Positions 45,152 to 54,087 of a stretch of DNA of 64,000 bases are shown here, piece after piece (the stretch's first letter is position 1; every line of letters starts with the position of its first letter). The position numbers and the translations under genes were made by a program. A model generated the notes under the pieces. It saw only the letters and a program-made list of their open reading frames with translations, made no database searches and was not told the DNA's origin. The DNA lies in the NCBI GenBank assembly GCA_002255955.1, contig NKIM01000011.1:62001-126000 (forward strand). The letters are read 5' to 3'. Origin of the DNA: Burkholderiales bacterium PBB2 (GTDB lineage: Bacteria > Pseudomonadota > Gammaproteobacteria > Burkholderiales > Burkholderiaceae_C).

Positions 45152-48142
45152 ATGCGCTTCACACGGGCGCTGACTGTAACCCTGGCTCTGCTGAGTTTCG
45201 GGCCCCTGCGGGCAAATCCCGAGGGCGGCTGCACGCGCGAGCCCGAAGCGCTGGCGCGGCACCCCCACCCGGGCCTGGCCGCGATGAACAGCGAGGCCTT
45301 CAAGGCCGAGGCCATGCAGGACCGCTACCGGCTCTACCAAAGCTGGGAGTCCTGCGCCTGGCAGCTGATGCCCGATGAAGTGGCCAGCTACTCGCTCTGG
45401 GCTTTGCATGGCTATCGGTTGCATCAGGTCCTCAGCGAGCGGCCGGACCTGCCGCTGCCGGAACTGCTGGACATCCACCGCCCCCACGAGGCGAGGGCTG
45501 CGGCCTCAGGCGACGCTGAAACCCGCATGCAGATGCTGCGCATGCTCTGGGGCGGCTTGCTGAACCACGGGCGGGTGGTTGAAGCTCAAGCGGTGCTGGA
45601 TGGCGAGATCCAGTCCCGCGTGCAGATCCTGCGCCAGGCCGGCCCGGGCGCGCGCAGCCCCGCCGCCCTGCGTGCGCAAGAGGAACTGCTGAGCCTGAGC
45701 GAAAGCCTCTACGGCACCGTCGGCGCGCGGCCTCAGATCGAAGCGCTGGCCGAGACCCTGGCCCGTGAGCTGGGGCCTGGCGCCACACCCACCCTGGTCC
45801 TGGCCCGGCCACTGACGGCGTACCACCGGCGGCTCGGGCGCATCGACCAGGCCTGGCAGCTGATCGACACCGCCTACCAGCGCGCCCACGCTGAGCAAGC
45901 CGGCGACGAACGCCTGCTGCGCCTGCTGCAAAGCGAGCGCTCCATCGTGATGTACGAGCGCGGGCAGGTGATGGAGGCGATCCGCGAGCACGAGCAGGTG
46001 GTGGCCTACTGGGAGGGCGAGCAGGCCCAGGGCCGGCCGGCCTGGATGCGCCTGGGCCGGGCTTACAACAATCTGGTGCGCTTCAGCCACGCCGCCGGTG
46101 ACTACCCGCGGGTGCTGCAGGTGGCCGAGAAAGTCGCACGCGGCCCGGGCCTGGCCTTTGGCCTGGTCTATGCCGAGGCCCTGCCCACACGGCTCTACGA
46201 ACAGCTGGCCCGCCACCATCTGGGTGACCCGCAGGCGCTGGAGCGAGGCCGTGACATCGTCGTGCGCGAGGGCTCGGGCAGCAACTACTCGCTGTTCTTC
46301 ACTGAAGCCCTGCTGCCTCTGGCCGAACGCGAGGGCAAGCCCGAACTGCTGCGCTGGGCCGCAGGCGAGGTCGAGCGCATCGTCACCGTGCACAGCACGC
46401 CCCTGCAAAGCAACCGCGCCATCCTGCACCTGGCCCGCGCGCGGCTGGAGCCCCAGCTGCACGCCTGGCACCAGTGGCGCGCCCTCGCCCTGGGCGCCAT
46501 GGGTCGCAGCCCAGCCCATGAGGCCCAGGCCTTGTTCGAGAACGCCCAGCGCCTGCGCGAGGCCCAACCCCGCCTGGCTCTGATCTTCTACAAGCTCGGT
46601 GCCCTGGCCTTGCGACGATTGCGCAGCGATCTGCCGCAAGACAGCGCCGATCTGCAGCGCGCCGGCCTGGCCCGCTACGAGCACCATCTGCGCGCCTGGG
46701 TCGGCCTGCTGATTGACCAAGGCCGATTCAAGGACAGCGAGGCGGCGCTGGCCTTTCTGCAGGAGGAAGAACGCGGCGAGCTGCTGCGCGGCGGGCGCCG
46801 CAGCGCCAGCACGACGGAGGGCCGCCTGCTCTTGACCGCGCCCGAACAGCGCTGGCAGGCGGCCCTGGCCGAACTGGGCCGCGAGCTTCGCCAGACCTCC
46901 GACCGCATCGACAGCGAGATCGAGCAGACCATGGGCCTGCTGGACCGCAGCGCCGTGCATTCGCAGGCGGCGCAGACGGCACTGGACGCCGCCGTGCAGA
47001 AGCTGCGCCAGCTGGCGGACGAGGGCGCCGAGACGGTTGAAACTGCTGAGACCGCGGCAACCGCCAATGCCGATCCGGCCGCGAGCCACGGGCAGGCCCT
47101 GGCGCCCGGCCATGCCCGCCTCAGCTACCTCTTTCTGCGCGACAACCGCCTGAGCCTGCGGGTGCAAGCCGCCGGCCAACCCGCCCGCCATCTGCAGCTG
47201 CCCCTGACACGCACCGCTCTGGCACGGCAGACCCTGGCCCTGCGCCAATGCCTGGAGCGCCGCTGCGAGCAAGACCTGACCCTCTCGCGTTCGCTCCACC
47301 GGGCTGTGATGGCACCCGCCCTGCGCCTGCTGCCGGTTTCACCGAAGCCCCAACACCTGGACATCGCCGCCGATGATGTGCTGCGTTACCTGCCTTTTGC
47401 CGCCCTGCACGATGGCCAGCGCTACCTGGTCGAACGCTTCAGCCTGAGCATGGACAGCGGCCTGCCGGCCGCCCTGGCGGCACCGGCCAAGCCCCGCCAG
47501 GGCGCGCTGGGCTTGGGGCGCAGCCTGGCCAGCGAGGACGGCCGCCTGGCGCCCCTGCCTGCCGTGCGCCGTGAGCTGGCAGCGCTGCAGCAGCACACCG
47601 GAGCGCAGCTGCAACTGGACCCGGATTTCACCGCCCAAAGCCTGCAGGCCGCGCTGGAAGCCGGCCCGGCCCTGGTGCACCTGGCCAGCCATTTCGTGCT
47701 CGACCCAGCCGGGCGTGAACAGTCCTATCTGCTGCTGGGCGACGGTCAGAGGCTGAACCTGGTGGAGCTGGGTCGCCTGCCCTGGGCCGGCGTGCAGCTG
47801 GCCGTGCTCTCGGCCTGCGAGACCGCCCTGGTGCTGGACGACAGTGCCACCAGCCGGCGCGGCCGCGGGCGCGAATGGCTGGGCCTGGCCGCCACCTTGC
47901 GCGGTGCCGGCGTGCAGCAGCTGATGGCCACCCAGTGGCGGGTGGCCGACGACAGCACGGCCGATTGGCTGAGCGCCTTCTACGCCCAGCCCCCCTGGCA
48001 AGCCCGGTCGCCGCGGGCCCAGGCCCGTGCTACGCTGAGCCCCGCGCTGCTGGCCCTGGCTCAGCGTCGCTGGTTGCAGCAGTACCGCGGCCAGGCCCGC
48101 GCCCATCCGCATTTCTGGGCCGCTTTCACCTGGATTCACTGA
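45152..48142 (+). CDS. Exported CHAT-domain protease with helical-repeat N-terminus
   Basis: A 996-residue protein. The start at 45152 gives a signal peptide (MRFTRALTVTLALLSFG, cleavage near LRAN). Residues about 30-640 are helical and probably TPR-like (for example RAYNNLVRFSHAAGDYPRVLQVAEKVA). A coiled segment follows at about 640-700. The C-terminal 300 residues are a CHAT domain, a separase/caspase-clan cysteine protease. The catalytic pair is visible as His847 in VHLASHFVLD and Cys889 in LSACETALV, with a following GLAATLRGAGVQQLMATQWRV block. It is 11 bases upstream of a caspase-like gene and divergent from an ECF sigma gene. An exported form suggests periplasmic action, which is unusual for CHAT proteins studied in defence. 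Confidence 0.88.
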   Translation: MRFTRALTVTLALLSFGPLRANPEGGCTREPEALARHPHPGLAAMNSEAFKAEAMQDRYRLYQSWESCAWQLMPDEVASYSLWALHGYRLHQVLSERPDLPLPELLDIHRPHEARAAASGDAETRMQMLRMLWGGLLNHGRVVEAQAVLDGEIQSRVQILRQAGPGARSPAALRAQEELLSLSESLYGTVGARPQIEALAETLARELGPGATPTLVLARPLTAYHRRLGRIDQAWQLIDTAYQRAHAEQAGDERLLRLLQSERSIVMYERGQVMEAIREHEQVVAYWEGEQAQGRPAWMRLGRAYNNLVRFSHAAGDYPRVLQVAEKVARGPGLAFGLVYAEALPTRLYEQLARHHLGDPQALERGRDIVVREGSGSNYSLFFTEALLPLAEREGKPELLRWAAGEVERIVTVHSTPLQSNRAILHLARARLEPQLHAWHQWRALALGAMGRSPAHEAQALFENAQRLREAQPRLALIFYKLGALALRRLRSDLPQDSADLQRAGLARYEHHLRAWVGLLIDQGRFKDSEAALAFLQEEERGELLRGGRRSASTTEGRLLLTAPEQRWQAALAELGRELRQTSDRIDSEIEQTMGLLDRSAVHSQAAQTALDAAVQKLRQLADEGAETVETAETAATANADPAASHGQALAPGHARLSYLFLRDNRLSLRVQAAGQPARHLQLPLTRTALARQTLALRQCLERRCEQDLTLSRSLHRAVMAPALRLLPVSPKPQHLDIAADDVLRYLPFAALHDGQRYLVERFSLSMDSGLPAALAAPAKPRQGALGLGRSLASEDGRLAPLPAVRRELAALQQHTGAQLQLDPDFTAQSLQAALEAGPALVHLASHFVLDPAGREQSYLLLGDGQRLNLVELGRLPWAGVQLAVLSACETALVLDDSATSRRGRGREWLGLAATLRGAGVQQLMATQWRVADDSTADWLSAFYAQPPWQARSPRAQARATLSPALLALAQRRWLQQYRGQARAHPHFWAAFTWIH

Positions 48143-48153
48143 TCGAATTCGCC

Positions 48154-49128
48154 GTGCCCTGCTCTGCCCTGCTGCCGACCCTGCCGACCCGCCGCTGCTG
48201 CCTGCTCGCCCTGGCGGGCTTGAGCCTCGGCCCGCTGCCAGCACGCGCCGCCGCGACCGCCCGCCTGCCAACCCTGGATCGGGCTCTGCTGGTGGGCGTC
48301 TCGCGCTATCCGGCATTGCCGACCCGCCTCTGGCTGCGCGGCCCGGACAATGATGTGGCCCTGATGCAAGAGCTGCTGCGCAGCCAGGGCATGGAAGCCG
48401 CCAAGCTCCAGGTCCTCAGCGGCGCGCCCCGCCGGGCCGACATTCTGCAAGCCATGGAAGACCTGGCCCGGCAGGCCCGGGCGGGCGAGCGCCTGCTCTT
48501 CTATTTCTCGGGCCACGGCAGCCAGCAAGCCCAGCCGGCCGATGCCCGCTGGCCGGAGGCCGATGGCCTGGACGAAGTGCTGCTGCCCGCCGATGTGCAG
48601 GCCTGGAATGGCGAAGGCGCCGGCGCTCAGATCCCCAATGCCTTGCTCGACGACGAGATCGGCGACTGGATCGACCGCCTGGTTGACCGCGGCGCCCAGG
48701 TCTGGGCCGTCTTCGACACCTGCCACGCCGCCGGCATGGCCCGCAGCGACAGCGGCGAGCCCAGCCCCGGCCCGCGCGTGCGCGCCCTGCACCCGGCCGA
48801 GCTCGGCCTGACCCTGGGCCATGCGCGCAGCAGCGCTGCAGACGCGAAGGCGACGCGCTCGCCCGGCCGCTTCGGCAGCCCGCGCAGCGACGGCCGCACC
48901 CTCTTGTTCGCCGGCCGCAGCCACGAGCGGGTGCGAGAAGAATGGATGCCCAAGGGCGGCGGCCTGGCCAGCACCCGCCTGCACGGCGTGTTCACCTGGC
49001 ACCTGGCCCAGCTGCTGCGCCAGCAAGGCTGGCAGGACGGCGAGCGCCTGATCGAGCAGGTGCGCCAGCGCTTTCTGGCCGAGCAGCGGCTCAGCCCCGT
49101 GCCCATGCTGCTGGGTCAGCGGCGCTGA
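48154..49128 (+). CDS. Exported caspase-like (peptidase C14) protease
   Basis: A 324-residue protein. I start it at the GTG at 48154, 11 bases after the CHAT stop. This gives a signal peptide with a twin-arginine start (PTRRCCLLALAGLSLG, cleavage near ARA), so export may be by Tat or Sec. The caspase fold follows: DRALLVGVSRYPALP, RLLFYFSGHGSQ with His121, and VWAVFDTCHAAG with Cys190, the two catalytic residues of family C14. Acidic WPEADGLDEVLLP between them fits the substrate pocket region of metacaspases. C-terminal part includes LFAGRSHERVREEW and FTWHLAQLLRQQ. It is very likely co-transcribed with the CHAT gene. Confidence 0.88.
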   Translation: MPCSALLPTLPTRRCCLLALAGLSLGPLPARAAATARLPTLDRALLVGVSRYPALPTRLWLRGPDNDVALMQELLRSQGMEAAKLQVLSGAPRRADILQAMEDLARQARAGERLLFYFSGHGSQQAQPADARWPEADGLDEVLLPADVQAWNGEGAGAQIPNALLDDEIGDWIDRLVDRGAQVWAVFDTCHAAGMARSDSGEPSPGPRVRALHPAELGLTLGHARSSAADAKATRSPGRFGSPRSDGRTLLFAGRSHERVREEWMPKGGGLASTRLHGVFTWHLAQLLRQQGWQDGERLIEQVRQRFLAEQRLSPVPMLLGQRR

Positions 49129-49135
49129 AACGAAA

Positions 49136-49168
49136 GGAGGTCGGCTCGGCGCTTTTCGGCCGATCTCC
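49136..49168 (+). terminator. Stem-loop after the caspase gene
   Basis: GGAGGTCGGC (49136-49145) can pair with GCCGATCTCC (49159-49168) over 10 bases with a single G-U, leaving a 13-base loop. It begins 7 bases after the caspase-gene stop. No T-run follows. The left arm contains a perfect ribosome-binding-like AAAGGAGG, but no start codon is suitably placed. Confidence 0.5.
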
Positions 49169-49188
49169 GGCGGCCCGCTTGCCGCACA

Positions 49189-51912
49189 ATGATTGCATCC
49201 GGCCCCCGTCGTGGCCGGCCACCAAGCCGGATGCCCGCAGACCACACGCCGCCCCTCAACCCTGAGCCCCCGAGCCCCCGCCTGGCCGGGCTGCTGGCGC
49301 TGGGCCCGTTTGCGGCCATCGGCCTGGTGCTGGTGATGCTCTGGGGCTTTGTGGTCTGGTTCACCCTGTTCTACCCGGCCCAGCTGCTGCAGGACCAGCG
49401 CAGCGAGATGGCCAGCGCCACCGAGGCCGCAGCGGCCCAGACCGAGGCGGTGTTCCGCGACGCCGAGCGCAGCCTGCGCACCATCGACCTGTGGCTGCTC
49501 ACGCGCGGCCGCAGCGAACCCCTGGCCGACGCGTCCCTGGCCCAGCTGGCCGACACCTTGAGAGAAACCTCGCGGGGCATGGTCGACGTGCTGCTGCTGG
49601 ACGAGCAGGGGCGGGCCTTCCGCATCCCGGCCATCAGTGGCCAGGCCACCGCCGACCTGTCGGCCCAGCCGGCCTTCCAAAGCCTGAAGGACGGCAGCGC
49701 CGGCGCCAAGCCCTTGCTGGGCCTGCCCCTGCAGCTGCGCGCCAACGGCCCGCTGCAGCTGCCCTTGCTGATGCGACTGAGCGCTCCCGATGCGCGGCTG
49801 CGCACCGCCGTGGCCTTGATCGACCTGCACCGCCTGCAGCGCTTGCACGGCTTTTTTGCCCGCGGCCCGGCGGCCGCCGTGACCCTGCTGCGCCCCGACG
49901 GGGTGGCCATCTCGCGCGTGCCCGAGTTGCCCGGCTTCATCGGCCGCGATGTGTTTGCCGAGCGGCCGCAGCGCCGCGCCGCCTTCAGCGACCGCGAGGG
50001 CTTCTTCGCCACCGACGGCTTGGCCAGCGATGGCCAGCCGCGCCACGGTGCCTACCGCACGCTCGATGTCTTCGGCCTGCAGCTGCTGGTTTCGCAGGGC
50101 GACAACGCCGCGCTGGCGCGGCACCGGATCGAGCGCCTGGTGGTGATCGGTTTCAGCGTGGTCGTCAGCGGCCTGGCCCTGCTGATGACGGGCATGCTGG
50201 CCCGCATGCAAAAGCGCCTGCGGCTGGATGAGGCGATCCAGCGCGCCGCCAGCGATGCCTCGCCGCTGGGCCTGTTTCGCTGCGACCAGAATGGCCGCAC
50301 CGTGTACGCCAACCCGACGTATCTGCAACTGCAGGGGCTGAGCGACGCGCAGCTGAGTTGGGGCTGGCTGGAGCTGCAAGCCCCCGAGCGGCGCGAGCAG
50401 CTGCGCAGCAACTGGCTGGAGATGATCCGTCGCGGCGAAGGCCTCAAGGCCTTCAGCCGCATCCAGCGCCCCGACGGCCAGCGCCGCCTACTGGCCGTGC
50501 GCACCGCGCCGCTGCGCCTGGACGGCAAGCTGCAAGGCCAGGTCGGCACCGTCGAAGACATCACCGAGCTGGCGGAGCAGCAGCGCGCCGCGCGCACGCT
50601 GAACGCCATCTTTGCACTGACCCCCGACTACGTCTGCCAGCTGGACCACAACCACCGCCTGATCTACATGAACCCGGCGGCCCGCCTGCGCCTGGGCGTG
50701 CCCATGGACAGCGACCTCAGCGACACCGACTACACCGACTTCTTCGCCCCCGGCGGCGCCGAGCGCTTCCGCGGGGAAATCCTGCCCGCCGTGCTGGCCC
50801 AGGGCCAGTGGCAGGGCCAGGGCACCGTGCTGGATCACCAAGGGCAAGCCGTGCCCTGCATGGCCACCGTGCTGCTGCACCGCAAGGCCAGCGGTGCGGT
50901 GGAAACGCTCTCGGTCATCCTGCGCGACATCTCGGCCGATGTGCGCGCCCAGCGCGAGCGCCAACGCACCGAAGCCATGATGCGGGCCATCGCCCAGACC
51001 TCGCAGGCCATGATCTCGGTGCTGGACCTGGACGCCTGCTTCCTGTTCTTCAACCAGGCCTTCGAGCGGCGCTACAACGTGCGCCGCGAGGCCTGGTTGG
51101 GCCGCCATGTGGCCGAGTTGCTGGGCGAGGCGGAGTACCAGGCGCGCCGCCCGGCCATCGAGCGCGCGCTGCAAGGCCTGGCCAGCCAGCTGGAGCGGGT
51201 CTACGACCGCAGCAGCACCCCCGCAGCCCAGGGCCGGGCAGACGCACGCGAGGAGAGCCGCGCGCCCACCGAGGACCTGAGCCTGGTGCTGCAAATGCGC
51301 TACGCGCCGCTGCGCAGCGAGAGCGAGGCCATCGAAGGCGTGATCTGCATTGCCCACGATGTCACCGAGGCGCGGCGTGAAGAGCAGCGCCTGCGCGATG
51401 CCTCGCAGACCTGCCCGCTGACCCAGCTGCTCAACCGGCGCGGCTTCAACAAGAAAGCGCAAGACCTGTTCGATGCCGTCAGCACACGGCGCAGCAGCGG
51501 CTATGCCGCCCTGCTCTACCTGGACCTGGACCGTTTCAAACCGGTCAACGACCAGCATGGCCACCCGATCGGCGACGCCTTGCTCAAAGCCGTGGCCGGC
51601 CGCATGCGCCATGTGCTGCGGCCGCAAGACCTGGTGGCGCGCCTGGGCGGAGACGAGTTCGCCGTGCTGCTGCCGGGCTTGCAGGACCCGGGCGCCGCGC
51701 GCACCGTGGCCGAGAAACTGATCCAGGCCATCGGCACGCCCTTCCGCATCGAGCAGCTGGAGCTGCACATCGGCATCAGCGTGGGCTTCTGCGTCAGCCC
51801 CAACCACCGCCTGCTGCTCGAGCCCATGGTGGCCGAAGCCGATGCCAAGCTCTACGAAGCCAAACGTGCCGGCCGCAACTGCGCGCGCGGCAACCTCGAC
51901 GACTTGGCCTGA
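49189..51912 (+). CDS. Membrane-bound PAS-GGDEF diguanylate cyclase
   Basis: A 907-residue signalling protein. The N-terminal membrane helix (about 33-61, LLALGPFAAIGLVLVMLWGFVVW) is followed by a periplasmic dCache-like region of about 240 residues and a second helix (about 318-338). Then come two or three PAS segments, e.g. SPLGLFRCDQNGRTVYANPTYLQLQG and FALTPDYVCQLDHNHRLIYMNPAARLRLG, and a GGDEF domain. The active site is GGDEF at 820-824, so it should make cyclic di-GMP. An inhibitory RxxD (RPQD) lies five residues upstream. No EAL domain is present. The start could also be the ATG at 49231; neither has a strong ribosome binding site. Confidence 0.92.
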   Translation: MIASGPRRGRPPSRMPADHTPPLNPEPPSPRLAGLLALGPFAAIGLVLVMLWGFVVWFTLFYPAQLLQDQRSEMASATEAAAAQTEAVFRDAERSLRTIDLWLLTRGRSEPLADASLAQLADTLRETSRGMVDVLLLDEQGRAFRIPAISGQATADLSAQPAFQSLKDGSAGAKPLLGLPLQLRANGPLQLPLLMRLSAPDARLRTAVALIDLHRLQRLHGFFARGPAAAVTLLRPDGVAISRVPELPGFIGRDVFAERPQRRAAFSDREGFFATDGLASDGQPRHGAYRTLDVFGLQLLVSQGDNAALARHRIERLVVIGFSVVVSGLALLMTGMLARMQKRLRLDEAIQRAASDASPLGLFRCDQNGRTVYANPTYLQLQGLSDAQLSWGWLELQAPERREQLRSNWLEMIRRGEGLKAFSRIQRPDGQRRLLAVRTAPLRLDGKLQGQVGTVEDITELAEQQRAARTLNAIFALTPDYVCQLDHNHRLIYMNPAARLRLGVPMDSDLSDTDYTDFFAPGGAERFRGEILPAVLAQGQWQGQGTVLDHQGQAVPCMATVLLHRKASGAVETLSVILRDISADVRAQRERQRTEAMMRAIAQTSQAMISVLDLDACFLFFNQAFERRYNVRREAWLGRHVAELLGEAEYQARRPAIERALQGLASQLERVYDRSSTPAAQGRADAREESRAPTEDLSLVLQMRYAPLRSESEAIEGVICIAHDVTEARREEQRLRDASQTCPLTQLLNRRGFNKKAQDLFDAVSTRRSSGYAALLYLDLDRFKPVNDQHGHPIGDALLKAVAGRMRHVLRPQDLVARLGGDEFAVLLPGLQDPGAARTVAEKLIQAIGTPFRIEQLELHIGISVGFCVSPNHRLLLEPMVAEADAKLYEAKRAGRNCARGNLDDLA

Positions 51913-51927
51913 GGCGCGGGCCGGGCT

Positions 51928-52458
51928 TCAGCGCCGGGCCGGCTCGCGCAGGCGCAGCAAGGCGGTCTGCAGCACGCGGGCATCGGCGCTGGCGCGGTGG
52001 CGGTCGAGCTTGAGTTCTTCGCGCACCTGCTCGCGCAGCTGGTGCCAGCAGGCCGCCTCGGCCTCGCTGAGCAGGCAGCGCAAATCCTGCAGATGGAAGG
52101 CCGGCATCATGTCCGCGCTGTCAAACAGCCGCGCCAGCCAGGAGTAGTCATGGGCCCAGGCGTCGCAATAGACCGTCTGGCCGCTCAGACGGTCGTTGAT
52201 CTGGGCGGCCACCCAGGCGGGCGGCTTGCCGTGGCGTTGCAGGATCTCGCGGCTGATGCCGTGCACCAGTTCGGCACTGGGGTCCCAGTGCTGCCAGTCG
52301 GGCTCGGGCTGGATCAGGGAGCAGAAGACCGTGCCGCTGGGCTCGACAAAGCCCACCTCGATGGGGTAGCTGCCGCGGCCAAAGCCCGAGGCCTCCACAT
52401 CCAGGATGGCGGGGGCTCGCAGGGCCAGGGGGCTGGGGCTGTGCAGGACCGCGGTCAT
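51928..52458 (-). CDS. DnaQ-like 3'-5' exonuclease
   Basis: A 176-residue protein of the DEDD exonuclease fold. Exo I is LDVEASGFG (Asp20, Glu22), Exo II lies in the YCDAWAHDYSWLARLF region, and Exo III shows HRASADARVLQTALL with the His and Asp of a DEDDh enzyme. It is a stand-alone short exonuclease rather than a polymerase subunit, so a repair or RNA-processing role is possible. It is convergent with the GGDEF gene (15 bases) and follows the EcsC gene on the minus strand. Confidence 0.85.
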   Translation of the reverse strand: MTAVLHSPSPLALRAPAILDVEASGFGRGSYPIEVGFVEPSGTVFCSLIQPEPDWQHWDPSAELVHGISREILQRHGKPPAWVAAQINDRLSGQTVYCDAWAHDYSWLARLFDSADMMPAFHLQDLRCLLSEAEAACWHQLREQVREELKLDRHRASADARVLQTALLRLREPARR

Positions 52459-52487
52459 GCCGCAGTGTAGGCCGCGGCGGCCGAAAT

Positions 52488-53102
52488 TCAGACAGGGTTG
52501 TCGAGCACCTGCTCGCGCTCGAACAACTCGATCGCGACGCGACCGACCTGCTGGGTGTCGTAGAAGGCGTACGCGCTGACCGCCGCCGCGCCCAGCAGCG
52601 GCACCCAGCGCGACACCGTTTTCTGCAACAGCTTCTCGCCCAGCTTGGCGCCCAGCTGGCCGGCCACGCGCTGCAGCAGCGCCGTGGTGGCCGGCCGCAC
52701 CAGCCAGCGCTCGCCCACCCGCACGGCCAGGTCACGCACCGCCTGGGCGGCCGTGTGGCGGAACAGGCAGTACAGCATCTGCGCCTGGCCCAGCTCGGCC
52801 GTGCGACCGTAGAGCGCGGCAATATCGGCCACCAGCTGGGACTGGATGCGCCAGACCGCCAGCATCTCGGGCAGCACCGTCAACCAGCCCAGCGGCCCGG
52901 GCGGCAGGGCCAGAGAGCCGGCCGCCAGCGCCGCCTTGGCTGCCGCCTCGCCGGTGGCCTGGCGCGCGGCATCGGCCGGGCGCATGCTGGGCAGGGCCTG
53001 CGATTCGGGCCGCTGCGCCACCAGGCTGAGCACCGCCTGGGCGATGCGATCGGGCAGGCCCTCGCCCGCGGGCGGAATCATCAAGGGGCCGCCGCCGCTC
53101 AT
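52488..53102 (-). CDS. EcsC family protein
   Basis: A 204-residue protein with the pattern of the EcsC family: PPGPLGWLTVLPEMLAVWRIQSQLVADIAALYG in the middle, then GEKLLQKTVSRWVPLLGAAAVSAYAFYDTQQVGRVAIELF. It contains a small-residue-rich hydrophobic part (AAAKAALAAGSLALPPG) and probably associates with membranes. The biochemical role of the family is not known. Its ATG overlaps the MerR gene stop by 4 bases, so the two are co-expressed. Confidence 0.82.
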   Translation of the reverse strand: MSGGGPLMIPPAGEGLPDRIAQAVLSLVAQRPESQALPSMRPADAARQATGEAAAKAALAAGSLALPPGPLGWLTVLPEMLAVWRIQSQLVADIAALYGRTAELGQAQMLYCLFRHTAAQAVRDLAVRVGERWLVRPATTALLQRVAGQLGAKLGEKLLQKTVSRWVPLLGAAAVSAYAFYDTQQVGRVAIELFEREQVLDNPV

Positions 53103-53485
53103 GCCGGCACCTCGACCTGAAGCCCTTGCAAAGGACAGGCCGGCTGCGGCGCCTGCAGCTGGGCCAGCAGCTCGGCACGCAGGCCTTGCAGGCCTGTGAT
53201 GCGGGCGTCGATCTCTTGCAGCTTGCGCGCCAGCACGGCCTGCAGCTCATCCGCCGTGGCGGCCGGCTGCGCTTCGGTCACGCGGGGCAGGTCGGCCTCG
53301 ATCTCGGCCAGGCTGAAGCCCAGGCCCTGGGCCATGCGCACATAAGCCAGCCAGCGCACGGCCTCGGGCGGGTAGTCGCGGTAGCCGTTGTCGCTGCGGC
53401 GAGCGCGCAAGAGGCCGCGCTTTTCGTAGAAGCGCAAGGTGTCCCGGCTCAAGCCGGTGCGGGCGGAGAGTTCACCGATCTGCAT
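53099..53485 (-). CDS. MerR family transcriptional regulator
   Basis: A 128-residue regulator. The N-terminal winged helix-turn-helix is typical (MQIGELSARTGLSRDTLRFYEKRGLL, then GYRDYPPEAVRWLAYVRMAQGLGFSLAEIE). The dimerisation coiled coil covers residues about 80-112. A single Cys lies in the short C-terminal tail (PACPLQ), too few for a SoxR iron-sulfur cluster or a CueR-like metal site within one chain. It is divergent from the small membrane protein gene, and a perfect dyad of the MerR operator type lies between them. Confidence 0.93.
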   Translation of the reverse strand: MQIGELSARTGLSRDTLRFYEKRGLLRARRSDNGYRDYPPEAVRWLAYVRMAQGLGFSLAEIEADLPRVTEAQPAATADELQAVLARKLQEIDARITGLQGLRAELLAQLQAPQPACPLQGLQVEVPA

Positions 53486-53537
53486 GGCGGATGGAGGGTG
53501 GGTTCACAAGGTCGGAAACAAAGGCATGAGCCGGGGC

Positions 53538-53569
53538 TTGACCCTGGAGCGTACTCCAGGCCCGAGGCT
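53538..53569 (+). promoter_or_regulatory. MerR-type operator and promoter
   Basis: TTGACC (-35, 53538-53543) is followed by the perfect dyad CCTGGAG-CGTA-CTCCAGG at 53543-53560. A weak -10 (GAGGCT) lies after a spacer of 20 bases, or CGAGGC after 19. Over-long spacers of 19-20 bases with a central dyad are the hallmark of MerR-activated promoters. It points toward the membrane protein gene at 53650 and lies 52 bases upstream of the merR start. Confidence 0.75.
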
Positions 53570-53649
53570 GCCGCTCTGGCTGTGGAGATGGGCGCGCCGC
53601 GCCCGGCTTCAAGCCTGCCCCCGCTCAACTTCAAGCGTCTGGAGATTCC

Positions 53650-54087
53650 ATGCTTCCATCCCTTGCCCTGAACACCTTTTGGCCCCGTCTCCACCCGCGC
53701 CACTACCGCCGCTTGGTGCGCGCCAGTGCGCTCTACGACCTGCTGCTCACCATTGGCTTTGCCACGCCCTGGACCCTGGCCGCGTTGCTGCCCCAGCTCT
53801 CGGCGCTGAACCAGGCCCTGGGTGGCCAGGCCTTCCCGGCTTTCGGTCCCCTGCATGCCTTGTTCTGCCATCTGATGGGCAGCCTGGTCACCGTCTGGGC
53901 CCTGCTGCGCCTGCGCCGGCCGCAGCGCCATCTGGGCCGCTTTGATGCCGCTGCCCGCGCGCTGTTTTCGCTCTGGATGGCCCATGCCTGGTGGCAGACC
54001 CAGGCGCCGCTGCTGCTGCTCTTCCTGGGGCCTGAGCTGCTCTGGGGCCTGGCCCAGGCCTGGCCGATCCGCCAGCTTGATCGATAA
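53650..54087 (+). CDS. Small membrane protein, probable MerR target
   Basis: A 145-residue protein with about four hydrophobic helices: LYDLLLTIGFATPWTLAALL, FPAFGPLHALFCHLMGSLVTVWALL, AARALFSLWMAHAWW and APLLLLFLGPELLWGLAQAW. I do not recognise the family with certainty. It sits downstream of the MerR-type operator and divergent from the MerR gene, so its expression is probably switched by that regulator. Its role might be transport or membrane stress response, but this is inference only. Confidence 0.75.
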   Translation: MLPSLALNTFWPRLHPRHYRRLVRASALYDLLLTIGFATPWTLAALLPQLSALNQALGGQAFPAFGPLHALFCHLMGSLVTVWALLRLRRPQRHLGRFDAAARALFSLWMAHAWWQTQAPLLLLFLGPELLWGLAQAWPIRQLDR

